Shown here: positions 59,506 through 64,000 of the stretch, in pieces
Position numbering within the stretch: the first letter of the stretch is position 1
Layout of the letters: each line of letters opens with the position of its first letter
Source: Butyrivibrio sp. NC2007
GTDB taxonomy: Bacteria; Bacillota; Clostridia; Lachnospirales; Lachnospiraceae
Length of the DNA stretch: 64,000 nucleotides
Assembly (NCBI RefSeq): GCF_000421405.1
Contig: NZ_ATWY01000010.1
Span: 84,619-148,618 of the forward strand
Reading direction: 5' to 3'
Translations under genes and position numbers: made by a program
Notes under the pieces: generated by a model
Told to the model about the DNA's origin: nothing
The model's database searches: none
What the model saw: only the letters and a program-made list of their open reading frames with translations

Positions 59506-59556
59506 GTAATATATTACCTATGTAAATAATGTAATATGTTACATATTTTTTGTCAA
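59506..59556 (-). promoter_or_regulatory. Promoter and MarR-type operators
   Basis: TTGACA (59556-59551) and TACATT (59533-59528) are 17 bases apart on the minus strand. A palindrome with ATGTAA/TTACAT arms (59529-59544) overlaps the spacer, and a perfect 12-bp GTAATATATTAC (59506-59517) lies downstream. Confidence 0.8.
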
Positions 59557-59576
59557 CTATTTTTCCAAGATAAAAG

Positions 59577-59888
59577 TCATCTCTTCTTAGAGGCAGGTAA
59601 TTCCTCATATATAGCCTCTACAAGTTCTCTAAGAAACTCCCTGTCATCAACATCGTCCACAAGGATCATCTCTTTTGCTCCTTCATACGGAAGCTCCATA
59701 TCCGCATCGGGCATCATGGCTTTGGCGGATTTTGTAGGCTTTACCAGAAAGCGATCATCATAGATACCGCCAAACACCTTGCCTCGATAATACAGGATAT
59801 ATTCTCCCATCATTGAACGATGCGTTATCTCATTAAGACCGGATAGCTGCTCTAATATGAATTCCAAATAATCTTTACTTGATGCCAT
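59577..59888 (-). CDS. TfoX N-terminal-domain protein
   Basis: A 103-residue protein matching the TfoX/Sxy N-terminal domain: THRSMMGEYILYYRGKVFGGIYDDRFLVK is spread over residues 22-50. In Proteobacteria TfoX regulates competence, but in Clostridia these single-domain forms have no known role. GAGG precedes ATG 59888. It stands alone between unrelated genes. Confidence 0.85.
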   Translation of the reverse strand: MASSKDYLEFILEQLSGLNEITHRSMMGEYILYYRGKVFGGIYDDRFLVKPTKSAKAMMPDADMELPYEGAKEMILVDDVDDREFLRELVEAIYEELPASKKR

Positions 59889-59918
59889 CTGCTAACCTCT
59901 TTATCTTCCAATTTAACT

Positions 59919-60512
59919 TTATAAGTTTTTTGCAATTTCAAATACTTTTCTTAGATACTTACCAGCGTTTTTATCCCGGTTAGCATCATTACCATAGCCT
60001 CTGGTCATCTCATCAAAAGCATATACTTCGCAGGTTTTTGCTCTATTTCTGATCCGATCACCAACCATAACTGTCTTCATTGCTTCCAGCTGATCTCTTC
60101 TTACCTTATCTTTTAATGACCCACCCATGGTAATCAAAAATAAAGCTTTTTCCAGACATTTCATAGATGTTTTATCCCCATATGCAAATCCGTAAGTCCA
60201 TACCCGTTGAAACCATCCCTCTAACATAGCAGGAGACGAAGTCCAAAAATCAGGGTAAATAAAAGCTATCGCATCTGCTTCATTTATCTTTTTCTGCTCA
60301 AAAAGAACGTCCTCCGATACAGGACTATCCAAATTATAAAATCCTTCTCTTATATACTCTTTTTCCGACATCACGGGATTGAATCCATCTGCATACAGAT
60401 CAGAAATCTCATATGAATGTCCTGCACTCTCCAGTCCTTTGATAAAAGCTTCTTTCACTTCGTATGTGAAACTGTTTTTACTTGGATGACAATATACAAT
60501 GAATACCTTCAT
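59919..60512 (-). CDS. NAD(P)H-dependent flavin oxidoreductase (flavodoxin-fold)
   Basis: A 197-residue protein of the NQO1/KefF/MdaB-type family. KVFIVYCHPSKNSFTYEVKE is the FMN phosphate loop, followed by YPDFWTSSPAMLEGWFQRVW typical of this group. It would reduce quinones or flavins. AGGAG lies before ATG 60512. Short gap to the next GNAT gene. Confidence 0.85.
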   Translation of the reverse strand: MKVFIVYCHPSKNSFTYEVKEAFIKGLESAGHSYEISDLYADGFNPVMSEKEYIREGFYNLDSPVSEDVLFEQKKINEADAIAFIYPDFWTSSPAMLEGWFQRVWTYGFAYGDKTSMKCLEKALFLITMGGSLKDKVRRDQLEAMKTVMVGDRIRNRAKTCEVYAFDEMTRGYGNDANRDKNAGKYLRKVFEIAKNL

Positions 60513-60533
60513 TTCATACTCCTTTACCTATAG

Positions 60534-60980
60534 CTACTTATCCATCCCTATCCACTGTATGAAAGCTGTCTTATCACTGCTGTTATACCCAGCCTTCTCA
60601 TAGAAACGCATAGTCTCCGGCTTCTTTGATCCTGTCAGCAGCATCATTTTGTAACAGTTTTCCTTCTCCGCAATCTTCTTTGCATAATCCAGACATTCAC
60701 CTGCATATCCGTTTCCTCTGAAATCCGCATGTGTTACCACATTTTCAACAAAAGCATATGGTCTTATATTTCTTGTTAAATTCGGGATGATCACACAAAC
60801 ACAGGAAGATATAATCTGACCATCAATCTCATTTACGATCAGATGGTGATTCGGATCTTCAATGATCTGATTCCATATTTTTTCAAGATGTTCATCATGC
60901 TTGGGAATACTGTCTTCATGTAAGTAAAGATACAGTTCCAAAAGTGCTTCCAAATCTTCTTTTTTTGCTTCTCGTATCAT
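60534..60980 (-). CDS. GNAT family N-acetyltransferase
   Basis: A 148-residue acetyltransferase with VENVVTHADFRGNGYAGECLD (motif A) and ETMRFYEKAGYNSSDK. Substrate unknown. Ribosome binding site GGAGG is somewhat far from ATG 60980. Confidence 0.87.
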   Translation of the reverse strand: MIREAKKEDLEALLELYLYLHEDSIPKHDEHLEKIWNQIIEDPNHHLIVNEIDGQIISSCVCVIIPNLTRNIRPYAFVENVVTHADFRGNGYAGECLDYAKKIAEKENCYKMMLLTGSKKPETMRFYEKAGYNSSDKTAFIQWIGMDK

Positions 60981-61031
60981 CAGCTGATAATCCTTACCTC
61001 CCTAACCCGGAATAAATTCCGAAATAACAAT

Positions 61032-61493
61032 CTAAACATCATATTCCAAAAATGTTCTAAATGGTTTAAAACCTTCAGCTTCATAGAACGTCGCAGCGTC
61101 ATTAAACGCCCATACATCCAATTCTATTTTGCTCAGTCCACGTTTTTGAGTCTCTTCTTTGACACGTTCTATAAGTGAATGAGCAATACCTCTTCGCCTG
61201 TATTCTTTATCCACGCATATTTCAGCAATATGACAGAAGTCTCTTGCGAAGCCGTATGGGGATTCAGGTTTTGAAATATAATCAACCATTACCATTCCAG
61301 CTATTTTCCCCTCTTGTTCATCGACAAAAATATCATTATTATCAGAGGATAAATACCATTCGGCATAATCTTCCAATTCCTTACAAAATCCAGGTTTGAA
61401 TATATCCGGCCTGCCATTAACATGAATATCATTGACTTGTCTTCTAAGTTCATTTATGGCTTCTAAATCTTTGTTATCTGCTAATCTAATCAT
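61032..61493 (-). CDS. GNAT family N-acetyltransferase
   Basis: A 153-residue acetyltransferase starting MIRLADNKDLEAINELRRQ, with IAEICVDKEYRRRGIAHSLIE (motif A) and AATFYEAEGFKPFRTF. ATG 61493 is five bases after AGGAG; a longer frame exists upstream without a ribosome binding site. Substrate unknown. Confidence 0.88.
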   Translation of the reverse strand: MIRLADNKDLEAINELRRQVNDIHVNGRPDIFKPGFCKELEDYAEWYLSSDNNDIFVDEQEGKIAGMVMVDYISKPESPYGFARDFCHIAEICVDKEYRRRGIAHSLIERVKEETQKRGLSKIELDVWAFNDAATFYEAEGFKPFRTFLEYDV

Positions 61494-61601
61494 ATATTCT
61501 CCTATGAAACTTATCCGCTGATCTGTATTTCTGACAATATCACTATCTATGTCTTTGTGCATTCTACTGTTAATATATACCGTTCAACATTGTATTCCGG
61601 T

Positions 61602-62324
61602 TTAATGGCATTTCCACGGTCTTGCTTTTCCAATCCAGCCATTTTCATTCCAATACTTAAAATCTGTATATTCAGGGTTCTGTTTACCAAGACTTGTCTG
61701 CAGCATCCTAACGGCATAAAACTTTGCCTTCACCACAACACCTGTGTGGCCTGGTCTACTATAATCGATGGCTCGCATTTTCTGTGCAATACTGTCCAGC
61801 TTCTTTTTGAAGGATGCTTTCCTCTTGTCCTCGATCTTGTCCCAGTCAATTTCAGACATAAGCTTAAAACTTACGACTTTGATGGTTGAGATGCCCCACC
61901 AGGAAAGGCTGTCTTTAATATCCTTTGCTGCGGATTTTCCACCTGCTCCCAGGCACTGTGTGATTATCACCGCACGTTTCCCGAACATTTCCTTTGCCGG
62001 GCGGTGAGGCATCCACCTGTAACCGAAATGATCAAGCATAGCCTTCATTGCGCTGGTTGTATGGAAAACATATGCAGGTGATGTAAAAACAAGCAGATCC
62101 GCTTCAAGCATTGACTTCTCGATCTTCTGAACCTTTTCGGAGTCCTTGCAACGAATCTGATCATTCCTGAAACAAGCAGTACATCCCATACAGAAACCCG
62201 GACCATCTTTGGGAAGATAATATTCCGTGATTTCCGAATCGTCTCTGAACTGCTCTAAAAAGATTTCCTTCATTCTGTATGTAACACCGCGTTTTTCGGT
62301 TCCATTGATAACCACAATTTTCAC
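61602..62324 (-). CDS. Flavodoxin-fold NAD(P)H oxidoreductase
   Basis: A 240-residue protein of the NADPH-dependent FMN reductase / iron-sulfur flavoprotein type. IVVINGTEKRGVTYRMKEIF is the FMN loop, CMGCTACF suggests a bound cluster or thiols, and FTSPAYVFHTTSAMKAMLDHFG is typical. Substrate unknown. The gene is separated by 100 bases from the GNAT gene downstream. Confidence 0.83.
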   Translation of the reverse strand: MKIVVINGTEKRGVTYRMKEIFLEQFRDDSEITEYYLPKDGPGFCMGCTACFRNDQIRCKDSEKVQKIEKSMLEADLLVFTSPAYVFHTTSAMKAMLDHFGYRWMPHRPAKEMFGKRAVIITQCLGAGGKSAAKDIKDSLSWWGISTIKVVSFKLMSEIDWDKIEDKRKASFKKKLDSIAQKMRAIDYSRPGHTGVVVKAKFYAVRMLQTSLGKQNPEYTDFKYWNENGWIGKARPWKCH

Positions 62325-62378
62325 GTTCCTGTTCCTCCGAATAATCTGTTATGCCTGATTATTTTCCAATATAAAACG

Positions 62379-62978
62379 CTAAGCTTTGGTTATTACAGCA
62401 ATAGCGCATGGCATGCGCCCGTCGACCACATAATACTCTACTCCGGTATATCCCTTGTCTTCAAAAAATGCCTTATATGAATCCAGATCAAACTGCCTTT
62501 TGAAATCTGCTCCGAGAAGAGTAATGAACTTAACCGCTGCTGTTCCCGTTCCCTTTGACATATTGATATAAGTCGGAATGATGATCTCACCTCCCGGCTT
62601 AACTACCCTTTCCAATTCATGAAGTGCCTTCTCCGGGTCAGGCAACAAATGGATCACGTTACCTACAACCACTTTATCAAAGCGGGCATCTTTGCATTTG
62701 ATATTTGTAATATCAGCTTTCTTGAACACAGCATTCGGGTAATTTCGGCATTTCTTTGCTGCTCTCCGAAGCATCCCGGTTGCAAAGTCTGTTGCGATCA
62801 ACTTTTTACACTTCTGCGCAATATATATACTGATAGCACCTGTTCCACATGCGCATTCCAATACTTCATCCGACGAATCTATAAGTTCTGCAACCTTTTC
62901 CCCGGTACCGGTATATACCTTGCCGTTATAAATATTTTCAAATATGTCATATAAAGGTGAAATCTTGTCCCAAAACAT
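62379..62978 (-). CDS. Class I SAM-dependent methyltransferase
   Basis: A 199-residue methyltransferase of the UbiE/COQ5-like group. VLECACGTGAISIYIAQKC is the SAM motif I, VFKKADITNI and VVGNVIHLLPDPEKAL follow, and RVVKPGGEIIIPTYI is the post-motif. Substrate unknown. ATG 62978 is nine bases after GAGGAG; a TTG further upstream is less likely. Confidence 0.88.
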   Translation of the reverse strand: MFWDKISPLYDIFENIYNGKVYTGTGEKVAELIDSSDEVLECACGTGAISIYIAQKCKKLIATDFATGMLRRAAKKCRNYPNAVFKKADITNIKCKDARFDKVVVGNVIHLLPDPEKALHELERVVKPGGEIIIPTYINMSKGTGTAAVKFITLLGADFKRQFDLDSYKAFFEDKGYTGVEYYVVDGRMPCAIAVITKA

Positions 62979-63029
62979 GTCTTTAATCTCCTCAACACCT
63001 AGTAGCAAATTATCTTCCAATTTAATCTA

Positions 63030-63551
63030 TCATCCGTTTATCTTGTAGAACCTATACAGTTCTTCCTTCTCATCATCAATATCTTTGTACATCTTGGTTG
63101 CCGCCAACTCAAATCCGCATTTTTCTGCCGTCTTCCATGATGGAATGTTTATATCTTTAATTGTGGCTATGATTTCTTTCTCGTTGTAATGGTCAAAGAA
63201 ATAGAAAACGTATGCCTGAACTGCTTCACTGACATATCCATGTCCTCGATATTCCATTCCGGCAAAATAACAAATACCTATCCTATCCGTATCCTCATAG
63301 TATGTACATCCAACGTTTCCGATTACTTCCCCTGTGTCTTTGAGCACTATGGTGCAAGGTATATAATCAGCTCTTGGATCATCCTTTTCAGTAAGTGCAA
63401 CTGCTTCGTTTATCCAATCCTCTGCCCAATCTGAAAAGTTTTCATCAAACCCTATTTCAGCCAGGCTTCCATCCTTAGCCATCTCGGCATACGCTTTTTC
63501 ATCTCCGCGTTGGATTGATCTTATAATGATTCTTTCTGTTTCTGTATTCAT
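63030..63551 (-). CDS. GNAT family N-acetyltransferase (RimJ/RimL-like)
   Basis: A 173-residue acetyltransferase starting MNTETERIIIRSIQRGDEKA, RimJ/RimL-like, with ICYFAGMEYRGHGYVSEAVQ (motif A) and NIPSWKTAEKCGFELAATK. ATG 63551 follows AAGGA. Last recognisable gene in the window. Confidence 0.88.
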   Translation of the reverse strand: MNTETERIIIRSIQRGDEKAYAEMAKDGSLAEIGFDENFSDWAEDWINEAVALTEKDDPRADYIPCTIVLKDTGEVIGNVGCTYYEDTDRIGICYFAGMEYRGHGYVSEAVQAYVFYFFDHYNEKEIIATIKDINIPSWKTAEKCGFELAATKMYKDIDDEKEELYRFYKING

Positions 63552-63565
63552 AGTCACTTTTCCTT

Positions 63566-63943
63566 ATTCCGATATAACTTATCATCGGAATGAGATTTTC
63601 TTATTGATATAATTTGGCAAATTTGCAAAATTGACTAATGTATAGTATTTTGCATGCTTTAGTCACTTTAATCAGACAATTTGCACTTTCAATTTGAAGA
63701 AAATTTGACTAAATCAGCTGAAATCCATCACCTGAGTCACTCAAGCATCATTAGAAGCTCCAAAAAGAGTGACTAACGTAGGAAATTATTGATGGTTTAG
63801 TCAAAAATTGAAAATATTCCAATGTATGCCTTATAGAAGAAAAAATATAGCTATAGGGCATACATTTTGGTGCCAGTGAAGGTTTTCCATACGCAATGTA
63901 TGCCTTTGATAGATAAAACGAGCTACTTAAGGCATACAAATGC
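63566..63943. repeat. Non-coding palindrome-rich end region
   Basis: No convincing gene lies in 63552-64000. It holds an 8-bp perfect inverted repeat (63566-63573 with 63584-63591) and several short GACTAA/TTAGTC blocks between about 63629 and 63802. Two related hairpins built on TGTATGCC/GGCATACA occupy 63821-63866 (15 of 16 bp pair) and 63893-63943. The two hairpins share the same arms, so they look like two copies of one element. Confidence 0.65.
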
Positions 63944-64000
63944 AAATCAAAGATCAATAATATTAGAAAAAATATGCCTTCAGAAAACAAAAACACCTTG

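Noticed and set aside
63751..63996. An 81-codon hydrophobic frame at the window end
   Set aside because: It runs through the twin hairpins and has no start signal; it is probably non-coding AT-rich sequence.

Overview
The window looks like a chromosomal segment of a low-GC Firmicute, most likely a Lachnospiraceae member close to Butyrivibrio or Pseudobutyrivibrio. This is inferred from the low GC, strong AGGAGG-type ribosome binding sites, the cofactor-salvage logic (ThiW, BioY), Bce-type regulation and Lachnospiraceae-style small families. No rRNA, tRNA, CRISPR array, prophage or intact transposase was seen. Almost every gene after 7.5 kb is on the minus strand.

Layout. 0-8 kb is housekeeping: a partial membrane gene, an EF-G paralog, prephenate dehydrogenase and EPSP synthase (aromatic amino acids, plus strand), the HflK/HflC pair and small membrane proteins. 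8.15-8.40 kb is a four-unit palindromic repeat array. 8.5-12.9 kb is a TPP-riboswitch-controlled thiamine operon (thiM-thiE fusion, thiW, thiD, thiC) that makes the pyrimidine and salvages the thiazole. 12.9-17.5 kb is a TetR / IlvD-Edd dehydratase / asparaginase / PepT operon. 17.6-26 kb holds a reductase, a PfkB kinase, a beta-lactamase-fold hydrolase, biotin uptake with BirA and its operator, a LacI regulator with a GT32 glycosyltransferase, and a diguanylate cyclase. 26-37 kb is sensing and export: a GHKL kinase with an orphan solute-binding lipoprotein, a Bce-like two-component/ABC module with a BceR-type operator, a MATE exporter and two clostridial DUF genes.

37-63.5 kb is an accessory region. 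It is a co-oriented array of mostly single-gene units: eleven apparently intact GNAT acetyltransferases and one truncated one, CPBP proteases, methyltransferases, an erythromycin-esterase homolog, flavodoxin-fold proteins and small regulators. It also contains four 5'-truncated gene remnants and a relic of a TnpB (IS200/IS605) element. Eight copies of a related ~48-bp palindromic terminator lie between 29 and 58 kb, always downstream of minus-strand genes. Two of them supply the last codons of the upstream reading frame.

The most notable genes are a MntP manganese exporter fused to a ZIP-family metal transporter behind a yybP-ykoY manganese riboswitch (55.3-56.9 kb), and an XRE repressor fused to a desulfoferrodoxin-like iron domain (53.4-54.0 kb). 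The last 450 bases are non-coding and rich in palindromes.
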